Shown here: one piece after another, positions 1-12,800 of the stretch
Layout: every line of letters starts with the position of its first letter
How positions within the stretch are numbered: position 1 is the first letter of the stretch
NCBI GenBank assembly: GCA_963969365.1
Contig: OZ017749.1
Coordinates: forward strand, 496,001-560,000
Direction of reading: 5' to 3'
Source of the DNA: Asterochloris sp. CNOR1
Taxonomy: Eukaryota; Chlorophyta; Trebouxiophyceae; Trebouxiales; Trebouxiaceae
Length of the DNA stretch: 64,000 bases
Position numbers and translations under genes: made by a program
The notes under the pieces: model-generated
Databases searched by the model: none
The model's input: only the letters and a program-made list of their open reading frames with translations
Told to the model about the DNA's origin: nothing

Positions 1-513
1 GCAGAGTGATCAAGGGGCGGGAATGTCAGCAACTGTCATTCAGGCGCAAGGGAGGCAGGAGGTACAGGGCAGAGCTACTCAGTGCAACCTGCAGCAAGCC
101 CAGGCAGGCCTGTGCACCACACAGATTCATGATACAATGCTCCACGGTGCAGGCCCTGATACCTTGGGAGCTGGAGCACTGCGGGGCTTGCTTTGTGCCT
201 TGCGCTTGGCAGCCAGCCCCTGAGCCAGTGTGCTTGATATCTGCAGGGACGGGGCGCAAGTGGTCAGGTGCATGGTGAATGTTGCAATCTTCAACCTCCC
301 GGCCTCTGCAGCTTTCCGGCTTTTGGGACCGAGCAGAGCATGTTAGCAGGGACCCCTCTGAAGGGGACATGCTGACAGAATCGAGCGGCATGATGCGGGA
401 CAAGCATTGACCTGTCTTGGTGATGAACACCTTGACTGGCATGTTTCCGGTGCCTTAGCCCAGTCTGCTGCCCTGACTCCATGCAGGGGCTCGTGAGGAA
501 GGCAGGAACCCAC

Positions 514-588
514 CTGGCTGAGCTGCATTTCCCTCATGCGCTTCTTGTTCTCGGCGATTCGCTGAGCGCGTTGCTCCTCATAGCTCAT
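514..588 (-). CDS. First exon of an unknown protein, gene runs off the left edge
   Basis: An ATG at 588 opens a 25-codon exon whose product begins MSYEEQRAQRIAENKKRM and is strongly charged, like the helical N-terminus of a nuclear or coiled-coil protein. The exon ends at 514 with a good donor (CAG, then GTGGGT) in phase 0. It diverges from LTN1, with 283 bases between the two start codons, so the two probably share a promoter. I could not place a second exon with confidence between 1 and 513: several frames are open there but none has convincing protein character, so the next exon may lie outside the window. The family is not recognised. Confidence 0.55.
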
Positions 589-871
589 GGTGATGGGGTG
601 TATTGTGGGTGACCGCCACCGATTGAGGGGGCGCTTGGGAGCTGAGGAGGACGGTGTGCTTGGGAAAATGGAAGTCTGGCAGATGTGGCAGATGTGGCAT
701 CGGCGGTGGCCCACACAGCACTCTGGCAACGAGCAACATCTCTGATCAATATGCTCTCCTCGTTGTTATCGTTGTGACATTGACCATGTGCATCTTGATT
801 TCCCACACCTGATCGCCACTCCTGCATCCGTCATCAGATCTGACCTTATTTTGATCCCTGAGGGAACTGCC
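589..871. promoter_or_regulatory. Divergent intergenic region upstream of LTN1
   Basis: These 283 bases separate two start codons facing away from each other. No open frame of protein character is visible. The stretch must hold both 5' untranslated regions and probably a shared promoter. No TATA-like element could be assigned. Confidence 0.45.
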
Positions 872-3800
872 ATGGGAAAAGACAAGGAGAGAAAGTCCTA
901 CCAGCCCAGCAGCAGCGCCAAGGCAGCTGAGCAGCTAGCATCCGGCGGCCCCAAAGCTGCAGGATTTGCATTTGGCGGGTGGGCATACTTCTTATGGCCT
1001 CCCCTCTCTGCAAGGACTTCTTTGTTATACCGAATTGTCATGTTCTGCCAAAGTCTGACATATACATGTGGGCATGCAGGTTCATGGGCGCCCAGCCGGT
1101 GACAGGAATTGCTGCTGGCCTCAGCTTTGCTCAAAAGCAGCAGCAAGCTGCCGCAGGCAGTAGTGAGGCTGCAGCCAGCAGCGAATCGGACTCTGCGGAG
1201 ACTACCGGGCTGCTCACTGCTGACGTGGACAGTGAAATGGTGCAGCACCTGAGGCGTCTGTCAAAGAGGGACGCCACCACTAAGCTCAAGGCTCTGCAGG
1301 CATGCTGAAAATCAGTTCCCCTACAGCGTGGACGATCTGAACTTGTGTCAATGCAAAGCCTGTTTGCATGGGCTGCATGCATGCTGTGTCAGTTGCCACA
1401 TTACACATGAGCTGCCCGCATTGCGCCTGGAGCCACGGCTGAGACACGGCCATGTGCTTGCTGTTCCAAGCACACAGTGTCATGCGTGCGCTTACAATTT
1501 GAACTCCAAGCCTCGCCATGCTGTGCTTGAGTCGTGCCTTGACATGTCGCACGCCTGCCTCACCTAGAGCGCTGCCTGCTGCAGGCCCTGCGGACCCTCG
1601 TTCATATTAAAGATCCAGCCACACTTGCAGCTGCAATGCCTGCCTGGATCTACATATACAACCGTCTGGTCATGGACAACAGCAGGTGAGGCCTTGCACA
1701 AAACGCAAAGCAGAGCGAGGAAACTGACATTGCCTTCAATCATGACAGTAGCAGTGGATATGCGTGAGCCACTGAAGGCAGTGCGTCCTGTGCCCTCCAC
1801 CATCTTGGCATGGGTCTGGCAGGGGCCTACACAATGCCTGGAAACGGGCATGTGCCGGCGCGACAACGATGCTTCAGTCTGTCAGGGCTTGAGGAGCTGT
1901 AAGCTGCAGTTCAATGCAATGAGGGCGAGCGTGACAGCAGTGTTGCGACCAGTGCTCTATGCCCTGCTCCATTTGCTGCCAGAGCAAGCTTGGCAGCCTC
2001 ACTGAGGGGCCCATTTAGTGCTCTGTGCCCTACTCCACCTGACCGCAGCAAGCCTGGCAGCCAGACTGAGCCAACAATGCAAAGCTCATAGGCTCGTCGC
2101 GACTGTGGGAGCGGGTGCATGGCAGTATTGCTAGGGTCCTGTTCCCAATGCCAGCTGATGCAGGCTGAGGCACACCCCATCCCACTGTCACGAGCCCTGC
2201 ACCCTGACAGCAATGCACATGACTCCCGTATGACAGCACCGCGCACTGCCTTCCAGGATGGTGCGGGTAGAGGCATCCGCTGTTCTCAAGGAACTCGTGA
2301 CCGGCGTGGGGAAGGGGCTGGCTCCCTTCCTGAAGCCACTGGCAGGGGCTTGGTGGCTGGCTCAGTTCGACCCGCACAGCGACGCGGCGGCGGCGGCACG
2401 GCAGGCATTCCAGGCAGCCTTCCCGGGGCCCAAGCAGAGAGAGGCCCTCGCCTTCTGCCGGCAGCAGGTGTGCTGGAGGGCCTGCCGCCCTGAGCCACTG
2501 GGGGGCCTTGTGAGCCCCAGCAATCAAGTATGCATGCTCTTGCCCAAGCAGGGAGCCAGCAGCCAGGGGACAGCATGCATGCAGTTGCTCCAAGCAGAGG
2601 GCGTCTCTCTTGTATACGGCAAGGTCTGGTGTACAGGTATGCCAACTGCAACGAGCCGCTTGCAGGGCGCTTGAGCCCCAGAGTAAGCAATGCTGCACAC
2701 CTCCTTTTTGGACCGCCCAATGGCATTTCATAGTCAAAGCATGCTGCTTGTGTTCTGCTGCAGACAGTGCTGCACGATGCCTGCCATGGTGCCTCTTAGC
2801 CAGGCTACCACTGCCATCATGCTGCAGATCCTCACAATGCTGGACGACAACCTGGCTGCTGCGCCTGACACGCTGGGAGACTCCAGGAAGGAGACACCTG
2901 AGGAGCTGGCAGAGAGGCACACGAGGGTCCAGGCAGCCAGCCTGCTGGCGCTGTCCTCCCTGATTGATCTTACCGCAGGCGGTGAGTCTGGCGTGAGTGG
3001 TGGGCATGCTGTTGGGCTGATATGGGGCGGGCAGGCAGCTGTCCTCCCTAATCAGCCTGACTGCGGGGGCTGATGCAGTAGGTGGCTCTTGTGTCGGGTA
3101 GCTGCAGAGCAGACCAGGCTGCTGGTTGTTGTGACGTGCCACTGAATTTACATGCACTGCTCATCCTGTTTGCAGATAATGCAGAGGATGGCTCCAGCAT
3201 TGACAAGCTGCTGAGCAAGCAGGGCTTCTGGAAGAAGGTGCTGGCCAGCAAGGCAGCTCCTGTCAGGGGTGCCGCTTACGTCCTGGTCGCCCATACAGCT
3301 CAGCAGTGAGTGTCAAGCTGCCTTGGCACTCTGCAGCCGCTGAGGTCGCAGCGCTGCTGATCAGCTGCAAGGAGGGCTCGTTGTCAGTGTTGGCCTATTT
3401 TCAGCCATACCATTGATGGTGTTTTCAGCCATACCAGTGATGGTGTGATCAGTCATTCCAGTGATGGTGTGATCACAACCTCCGCGCTTGGCCAACAGCA
3501 GCACATCGCAGTGCCAGTCAGGTATGAAGTGCCCAATCTGATGACCCACATAACTCTGCACAGACTACTCCTGCGCTGCACCTTATTCAGGGGTTGCTAA
3601 CTTCAGGCCTTGTACCAACATATCTAGGCTAATGCTTTGACTCAGGGCAGCTGCTTACGCTACCGTTTCAAAGTGCTGTCTTGACATGTGGCTGGCACTG
3701 CCCCATTCTCAAGTAAGCTGGTGCACCAGATGGTGAAGGCTTTGCAATGCATGCTGCCCATGTGATAGTCAGTGCCAGGCAGCCCGCGCAGCGCTTGCAC

Positions 3801-6800
3801 AGGGCCGGCCCCAGGTCACCACCGCAACAACCCAGCACATGGCCCCTGCAAGCAACATGCTGCAGTGTGGAGACTGCACATCCTCCTACCTGCAGGGCCA
3901 CCCAGTTGCTGGAGCCCCACCTCAGCACATTGGCACCCTTAGTGCTGGGGGCCTTTGGTGACAAACATGCAGGTAACCATGCCAGCTTGTGGGACATGGT
4001 GCTCAACTTTCTGAAGGCCTTCCCCAGAGCCTGGCATCAGGTGGACATCCGCAAGGCCTTCCTGCTCAAGCTGTACAGTTTTCTGAGGTCAGTGCAGCTG
4101 CAGCGTCCAACACATTGCATGGCAGCTGCAGCAGCACGCATCCTGCATGGCATTGTGCTCATCACAGCATAGTGGCAAGGGCGGCATAGAACCTTGAAGC
4201 AGTGCACTGGCACATCTATGCGGGCAGAGACGGCTCTCGCTTAAGATTGGGTGGTGGGCTCATGACTGCCTTGCAACTTAAAGACCCCAAAGCAGCTGCC
4301 AGCTTCTGTAACCGCTACGCCTTGCTGATTGCAGGGGAGCTGCATATGGCTCTGCCACCGGTTCTCTCCCAGCAGTGCTGCCCTTGGTCAACATGATGCC
4401 CAAGGTGAACAGACTGACTGTGGCAGTGCAAAGGCCGTCCTTGTAACCTGTCAGAGTCCTTGGCAATTGCCCTGAGGTCTCGTTCAGGTTGCTTGTGTGG
4501 AGCTTGTGCTGAGGCATCTGACAGCTGTTTACGTACTCTGTCCAATCTGTCTGCAGGCCATGCTGGGCCCATCTCCTCAGGTGCTGTCTGAGCTGCTGAA
4601 CAGTACATGGGCAGGGTGGGAATCCCAGCCTGCTGGCGCCTCCAAGGAGGCCACTGCCGCCTGTTTCGAGGATCTCTTGGTGTGGGGCTTGACCAAGGTG
4701 AGGCAACCGATGCCACAAGCCATGCCACTTGCTAATGAGCTACAAGTGCAACTTTCGATCTGCTGCTGTCAGGTCATGCAGCGTGCTACGCCGACCGCCA
4801 CTCGACATCTCTTCTTGATGCCTGTCCTGGGCTGCATGATGTTCGGAGTTCTGGCTCAGCACAACCACTGCGCTTGCTCTACAACACTGTGCTGATGTCC
4901 AGGATGGTGTTCAGCCATGATGGGACTCTGTCATGGCCTGTCGACCTGCAGGCCTCAGAGCTGGCAGGCAGCGCAGCACAGGCACAGGCCTACGTGGACA
5001 GCCTGCTGCAAGGCGCACTGAGCAGCAGGGTCATCCCGGCCGCGCTGCATGCCAGCATGGTAGGGAGCGCCAGCGCCTGCAGTCTGCTGAGCCAGGCAGC
5101 AGCAGGCTTACAGAGGACGCAGACAGGTACACTTCTTATCAAGTCAGCCAGCCTGCTTCTTAACATGCCACTTGGCACGCAACATCAATGTCATCCCGCC
5201 TCCTGCTGGCAACAAGCAAAAGGCTGTGGGCTTGTCTTTGCAGCACTGAGTGGGTGGGTGAGACCGCCCACTTTGCTAAGTTGCTCTTTGGCAAACGCAT
5301 GCCTGATGCTGGACGATGATCTTGCCTGCAGAAGCAGCTAGCCAAGCCCCGCTTGATCAGTACCTCACGCAACTGGGGCAGACGCTGGCTGCCCAGCTGC
5401 AACCCATGTTGGCCTCACAGGACCCCTCGGCGCAGCAGCAGGCTGCGTTTCTGCGGACGGAGCAGCTGCTGGCTGCACTGCTGTCGAGGCTGGGTGCCAG
5501 CAGCCAGGACGTCCTGCTGCAGCAGACTGTGGCCCCGGTGGCGGCTGCACTGCTGGGCCCAGTGCAGGCCGGGTCAGCCCCGCCCAGCGCAGCCACCTGC
5601 CTGGCTGACCTGGTGAGGGGCTTCGGCCCAGAGGTCATGGCAGTGGCTGCTGCGCGGCAGGAGGGGCGTGGCAGGACCACAGGTTTGTGCCATATTGGCC
5701 AGCCGGCAGAGCTCAGCTGCCTGCTGAGCATAGCACCAGCCAGCACCTCAAGTGCCAGCTGCTCTGAAGCACCCAGCCCAAAGTGTGCCTTTGATACTTC
5801 TGGGGCATTGTCCTCCTGGTTGGGCAGAATTTTCTTGCTCATCTCGAGATTCCCTGGGACCTCATCATTGCCTGGCAGTAGGCAAGGTGCTGGAGGTGCT
5901 CACAGAATGCCCGCATGCACACTACAATTGGCGGCAGGTTTTGTAGGAGGAGGTCGCTTTGCACTGGCTCCCATGTTGCTGGAAAGCAAGGTGCTGTGCA
6001 GGCCCTATGGAGCTGGACCTGGAGTCAGTGGCCTCGGCCTGCCTGACACAGTCCGGCGAGGCTGCAGCCAACGTCGGCCTGCTCAGGTCCTGCATCCAGG
6101 GCAGCCCTGACCCCGCAGCAGCCCTCGTCAAAGCCCTGAAGGTCTTCACAAGTAAGACTTTCTCAGCTTGCAGCCCTTCAGAGGGGCCAGCAGGCTGCTG
6201 TCATGCCAGCAGTGGCCGTGTGTTGCAGCAGAGCAACTACTGCCTGACAGCTGTGATTCAGCTTCCCATTGCTGCTGAGGTTCCCTTTTGAACATATGTT
6301 GACGCTGTGAACCGCTCAGTAGCCACATCATAATCCCCAGTGTCTTTGGCAGCTCCCAGGCATGTGCAGCTTGCCTCTCTCAGGATGTCCCCTTTTGTCC
6401 ATCTGCTGAGGCTGCAGACTGCTCTGCAGCCACACCATCATCCACTGACTCCTGTATGGCTTCATGCAGAAAGCACTGGACAGCCAAAATTACACGCGCT
6501 GGGTGCCTATGCTTATGTGTGAATCTCGACTGTTCTGCTGCAGGTGCAAAGCGAGGGGCGCCTTTAGACAGGAGCTTTAGCCTGGCCGCTCAGCTTCTGA
6601 GCGGCTTGCTCCAGGGAGCTACGGACAGTGATGGCGCTCAGTGGCGCTCAAGCGGCCTGGACAGGCTCGCCCTTGACATGGCACAGCGCTGGGTGCTGGG
6701 GCAGAGGGAGGTCCCAACAGATTTGTGTTGCAGCCTAGCCCTGCTGCTAGGAGGCTCTGGCAGCCTGCCGCTAGGGCACAAATGCGCCGAGGATATTGTG

Positions 6801-9800
6801 GGCAGGCTTTGCAAAGCAGTGGGCAATTCCAACCCAGGTGTGGCAGGTTCTGTGCTCTGTGCACGTGCTATCTCGTGGACAAGTGCTCTGCTCAAGCCTG
6901 CAGACAAACGTAATGCAATGTCTGCGTATGCAGAGGTGCATGCGTCTTCGCCGGCGCTGGATGTCCTGTCTGGCTGCCTGTGGTCTGCAGCGCTGGCTGG
7001 GCAGCTGCCAGAAGACTGGGTCGAGGCGGTGGCTACTGTGTTCATATTGGTAGCCACAGAGGTGAGCAAGTACAAGAGCATGCGTCGCGTGCCTGAATGT
7101 GATGTGTCCATTGCCTATGTCGTCTTGACAGCCTGCACGGTTGCATATCAAGCAAGGTGTTGTCGGGTGGTTCAGGCAAGCTGATCAGCTAAACATCTGC
7201 GCAATGGTTGGCCTTTGGTGTGCTGCATTTGCCAGGTGCCCCTTTGGGGTTTTGGCGCTTGAGCTTGGTGCTGAGGCAATCAGAAGGCCACAAAAAGGGA
7301 TGGCGTGCCGCTTTCTGGTCGCAGTGCATGTCTGTAGAGTGAGTGCAGTGTGTGTCTGTGCAGGAGTGGCCACAGGCTGATGCTGTCTGGGGCCACGGAG
7401 AGCAACTGGCTGCCATGCACCAGCAGCTGGCACCAGACCAGGCACATCATCTCAGGAACTCCCTGCTGGCTGTTTTGACACAGCGCGCTCAAATACAGGA
7501 GGTGAGCTTAAGACTCCAAGGCCATCAACTATGGTGGTGCAGCACCGTGTTGCAAAACAGCACTGCATGGCTCTGGCAAGAGATGAACCTGAGACCGATT
7601 GTACCTTGCCAAGGCAGCACAACGGGCAAGCTCAGCATGGGCACGTCCCATGTCATTCCCAGGGCTGTGCTCATGATTTCACGCTGGCCAAACAAACCTC
7701 TTTGTGTATAAAACTGCCAAATGAGGGATGCGTATTGCTGTCTTTTACATAGACAGTCAGCTACAGGCAACAGTGACTGCAGGGACATGACCAGCTGTGG
7801 TTTAGCCCAGACTTTGCAAAGAACAGGCCCAAGGGGGGCTTGCAGGGCAGTGGCCCTCTCAACAAAAGGTGGTGTGCCTTCCTTGGCGGGGGAGTCTCAT
7901 CGCACAGCACGGTAAGCGCCTCTGGCCTGACATACTGTGGAGACCTCTGCCATCCCTCACAGCAGAGGCTTTACTTCTGACCTGGGCTTGCAAATTGGGC
8001 AGGTCCATAATTTCTGATGCAAATGAGCAATTCCTCCGCGCTGCCCTCACACACATGATCGACGAAACAGGACAACACCCCATGGCTACCTGCAGGGGGC
8101 TGTATGGGCTGACAGCACCGCTAAGCGGCTGCGTGAGGTCACCACAGCATGTGCCCTTTCCTCAGAGCAGGTGCACGCTGCAATAGCACAGCTTCTGAGG
8201 ATTGCAGAGGCAGAACTTGAGATCGATGCCGAGGATCTTCCAGGCAGAACTGCCCTGCTGTTGGCCATAACCCGCCACTTTGGGTTTGAGGAGGTATTTG
8301 GAGGGGAGGACGGCCACCTCGACAGGTGAGCAAGCACAGCTTTGTCTGCCACTGCCCATCTTGGAAAGTGTGACAGCACTGCGCTGCCTGCGGGCTTGCC
8401 AGCTGGATGCCTGGACCTCTGAAAGGCGATTTATTGATCCCACCTGGTCTTGGACCGGGCTCAAACAGAGCTGACTGGCCTGCAGATCAAGCCTTTCAGC
8501 TGTGTCTCTCCGTCTTCGTGCTGCAGCAACACCAGCTGAACCAGGCCAGCACCCACCTCTGGGTTCGCTGCAGGCCAGGTCTTCTGGCAGATCTCATGCG
8601 GGCCTTCCGCATCATGGGCCAAGCTGGGTTCAGCCCGCTACCGGCCCCGCACTCCCATCAGCCACTGGAGCACCCTGTGGCCAGGTGGCTTGTGGAGGCA
8701 GCCGCGTCAGACCCCCCAGATCCCACAGCTGCGCTCTGCAAGGCAACACTGCAAACGTGAGTTGTTGAGCCCCTGTTTGCTGGTGCATGTCGGGCCGGCT
8801 GGGCTGTCCCTTCCATGTTGTAGAGTCCACCGGCCAGTGCTTGTGCTCCTGATCTGTGAGCGCCTGGCAGGGGAAAAGCAAATCCTGGCTGGGCAGGGTC
8901 TTTGCTGAGCCCTACCTGTATGCGTTCACTGAAGTAGAGGCACCAGCCCTGCTGATGCCCCACAGCCATCTTGAATGCAGGCTCATGGACAGAGTATGGA
9001 AGTCCAACATCTTTGGCGAGGACCTCTTCAACGTCCTGGACGACTGGGCCGCCACAAGGTACCGCTCAATTTGAGGTGTACCCTGCCACTGTTGCTCACC
9101 GCTATCTCGTTCCACAGTGAGCTTCCCTTTGTCAGCCGTGGAGCAGCACATCTCAGACTCAGGATCCCCAGCGACTCTCTTGCCTTTAGTTGGCATCCCT
9201 TGTTTTGCCAATCAAGTGGTAGTGCAGCAGTGCCTCTGTATCAGGCAGTGCACATGCTGCAGCCGCCTCACTAACCCCCATACCTGCCTGCAGAGTCCTG
9301 CGGCCGTTGCTGATGCCCATCAAGCCTCTGTGCCACATGTGTGGCGCAGGCTGTGTGATCAGTGGGGCTTTCTCACAGACCCTGATTGCTTTTTGCAGAG
9401 TCCTGCAACTGCTGCCTGTGGTCACTGAAGCCGCATCCTCTCGGCCGCACCCAGCAGGCTGTGCAAGCACTGCAGCATCCACACAATGGGTCATACCTGT
9501 CTGCAGGATCCTGCGCCCACTTCCCATGGCCATTGAGCCCCTGTGCCACATCCTGTGTGGCTGTGCAGCAGCCGCCACCCCCAGCCACCTGCGCATATTG
9601 CAGTGGTTCCTCAGGGTGCCTCTGCAGGCAGCCATGCAGGACGAGTTGCCGCCGGCCTGGCTGCTGGTGCTGCAGGACTGCATCATGCCAGCTCTCAGGT
9701 TTGTCCATTGACGCATCTCTGCATCGCCTGCCTGCCTGCCTGCCTGCCGGCCGGCCACCGGCCTGGCTGCTAGTGTTGCTGGACTGCATCATGCCAGCTC

Positions 9801-12800
9801 TAAAGTTTGTCTGTCAGTCTATTGAGGCGTCTCTGCATTGCCTGCCTGCGCATAACCACTTGCCATGTGCTGTGCCTAGCCTGCCCATTGGATGGCAGTT
9901 TGCATGCTGCCACCAGCATGACTGCTGGTGCTGCTTCTTGGGGGTGTGTCTGCATGGCCGGCCGGCCTTTGCCACTTGTTTGCCGCTCTTCATGTTTTGT
10001 GCTCCAGCTGCTTGGTGGGAGGCTATTGGCGTGCTGCCATTGGCATGGCTGCTGGTGCTGCTCGACAGCAGTATGTCACTGCTGATGATGTCTTGCTCCA
10101 CCTACCTGCCAGCAGCACATGGTTTTTGCCAGGTCGCAAGACATTGCGTGTTCGCCACCTGTCCTGCATGCTGGGCTTTACCATTGACTAGCACTGATGA
10201 TCTTGCCGTGTCTTCAGGCCTGTCAAGACGTGGTACTGCAGTCCTCAGCCCGCCTTGCCGCTGTGCAGGCACCCCCAGGCAAAAGCTGCTCTGGGCCCTG
10301 AAGGTCTGGCAGGCACTGCAGCCTTCACTGAGCCCCTTCTGCGGCAGGCTGCGGCTCTGCCTTCTGGGCGGTCCCTGGCAGAGCTCTGCAGGAGGAAGTC
10401 CTCTGGGGCGCAGCCAGGTGCCGAGCAGCCTGGTTCCAGCAGCCAGCAGTCTGACAGCCGGGACAACATAATGTGCACTTCCCCACTGTCTCCTGAAGAG
10501 GCTCAGGTGAGATACTGGGCCCCGGTAGAGTACTGGCTGGCCTCCAAATCAGCTCCCATCCTGCGGCCTGTTGTGGGATGGTCTTTCCCTCAGCTCAACA
10601 TGAATTGAGCTGCAAGCACTGCCTTGGAGCAGGCCTGGCCATGCCCTGCAGAAGGCACACCCACGATCTTCTGGCTGTGCTTGTGCTGCAGATACAGGTG
10701 ATTGCCCACTGCTTCCCTGCCCCAGTGAACCTGCAAGCAGATCCTCAGCTGGTGTCTACCGAAGGGGAGCAGCATCAGCTTCTGGCTGCCGCCCAGCGCC
10801 AGCTGCAGGGAGAGCGGGCTGCCACAGTTGCGGCGGCCACTGCCAGGCGGCTGACCGCAGCAGATGGCAGTGCCCCGGCGGCAGGGTGGGTGCTAGCGCT
10901 GTTGAGCAGTACAGGGCCCCTGTGAGACTGCTTACATGTGGCGCTGTTGAGGCGGCCTTGGGCATGGCTGGCAGACAATTCTAACACGCTGCCTGCCAGT
11001 GCAGGGCAATTCTCAGCAGAGCCAGCTGTACGTCTTGCACCTGTCCCCAGCACATGTCTGACTTGAGAGCTGTTTCCTGTGCAGCTGTTCTCATCATGGG
11101 CTGCCTTCGTATGCAGGGAGCGTCTCAGCAAGGAGGCAGATGGTGCGCTCAGTGGGCTGATGTGCTCGACAGTGTGCTACTGCTGGCCCCTTCTTTCCTC
11201 TGAGGTACAGCAGCAAGGCCCACACCAGCTGTTCACAGCTGTGCACCAGACTTTCCAGGCACAATCGCCTGTACGTGCTGCAGCACCTTTTTGCTGCTCT
11301 TGCCGTACAGCAGACAGCGCTCCTACCCACTTTGTGCGTGAGCACAGTTACTGTACAAAGAGACTGTGGAAAAGGTGCCCTGTCTGCTGACACCCAACTC
11401 GGCTCAGGCAAAATTCTTCAGAGCCTGCAACGCACACCTTGCATCAGCAGCATTGCACTTGCAGGCGTACTGAGGCTGCTCCCCATGGCTGTGCAGGAGG
11501 CCAGAGTAGTCGTTCAACGCCTGATGGCCAAGGCTGCAGCCACAGCTGTGGCGCTGGAGGACTTGGCAGAGGAGGCCTCTCGTCTGGTGCATACAACCTA
11601 TGCTGACATGACAGGATGCCCTGCAGACCCCAGCGGGACTGTTCTGTTTGCCTTCCGTGTGCAGCAGGACCCAGTGCTTGCCGCCAGCGCTGTCCCAAAG
11701 GTGGGGTTGCTGTTGGCCCTTCTCGACCTTCAAGAGCTGAGCGTACCTCTCAGCTGTGCTTTGGTGCTAGTCTGCTTGCAATAATCCAGTGCTGGCTGCC
11801 AGCACTGTGCCTGTACGAGAGCACATGGCATTGCTTCTGAGCTGGGCCTGCCTTTCGGCTGGCTTGATTGTGGCACAAGTCTGTTGGCGGTCTGCAAGCA
11901 GACAGCGCAAGCGTGTATTGCTGGCAGCCTGCATGCTGACTGGGGTTTCTCCAAGTGCCAGCCAGCCAAAGCGGCTGATGCTGAGAGGGATGACCTGTTG
12001 CCAAGCTGATGCATAGCATGCTGCACTCTCCGGCTACCATGCGCTGCTGATCAGCAAGCAGCTTGGTTCTATATGGCTGCTGACAGCCATGTGCTGCCTT
12101 ACAGCAGACTACTACATGCTCCTGCAGCTGACCACTGCCTGTTGCTCACATCCCGGCTGCCTGTGTGCTTCAGGATCAGCAAGAGGTGATGGCTGCCCTA
12201 TACAAGCAGGAAGGTACAAAGCGCCAGCTGGAGACAGTGGGACTCAGCAGCCTGCGGGCCTTGGCTGTGGTGCAGCAAGCTGTTCCAACGGGTGCACACA
12301 TTGCTGAGCAGAGTGCAGAGGCTGGCCTGCAGCAGTCTCTGGCAGAGGCGCAGGGAGAGGCCCTCAGGCAAGCACAGTCTCTTTGTAATGCAGACTGCCT
12401 TGGAAGCTGGCAGGTCACAATGCTCAACTGCTGTCCTTTACATGTACCAGCACCGTCTGCCCTGTGATCACTGCCTGTGGGGAATCTGCAGCATTGCCTC
12501 AACATGCTCCCATGTAGCTTTGCAACAAGCTGTCTGACCCACCCAAGTGCCGTCAGCCTGCCACCACTGGCATGCTCCAGCCCGAGCATGGTCCCACCAT
12601 ATATGTGTGTGTGTTCACATGCGATACCTTGCCTCAGCCCTCAAGGTGCCAGGCTGGCCTGTTGGCTTCTCTCTCCTGCTGGGTAGCACAGAGATCTGCT
12701 GCTGTAGTTGACGGTCCACGCTGCGCTGCAGGGTACTCCTGGCTGCCCTGTGCGAGCAGTCATGAACACATTGAAGTGCTGCAGCGCAAGTCCAGCTGGC

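Noticed and set aside
2030-3157. 375-codon minus-strand open frame opposite LTN1
   Set aside because: Antisense shadow of GC-rich LTN1 exons and introns; the plus strand has phased exons with family motifs.
9386-10471. 361-codon plus-strand open frame, the longest plus-strand frame in the LTN1 region
   Set aside because: It runs through echo repeats and introns and is very rich in Cys/Leu/Ala; the listerin frame is a different one there.
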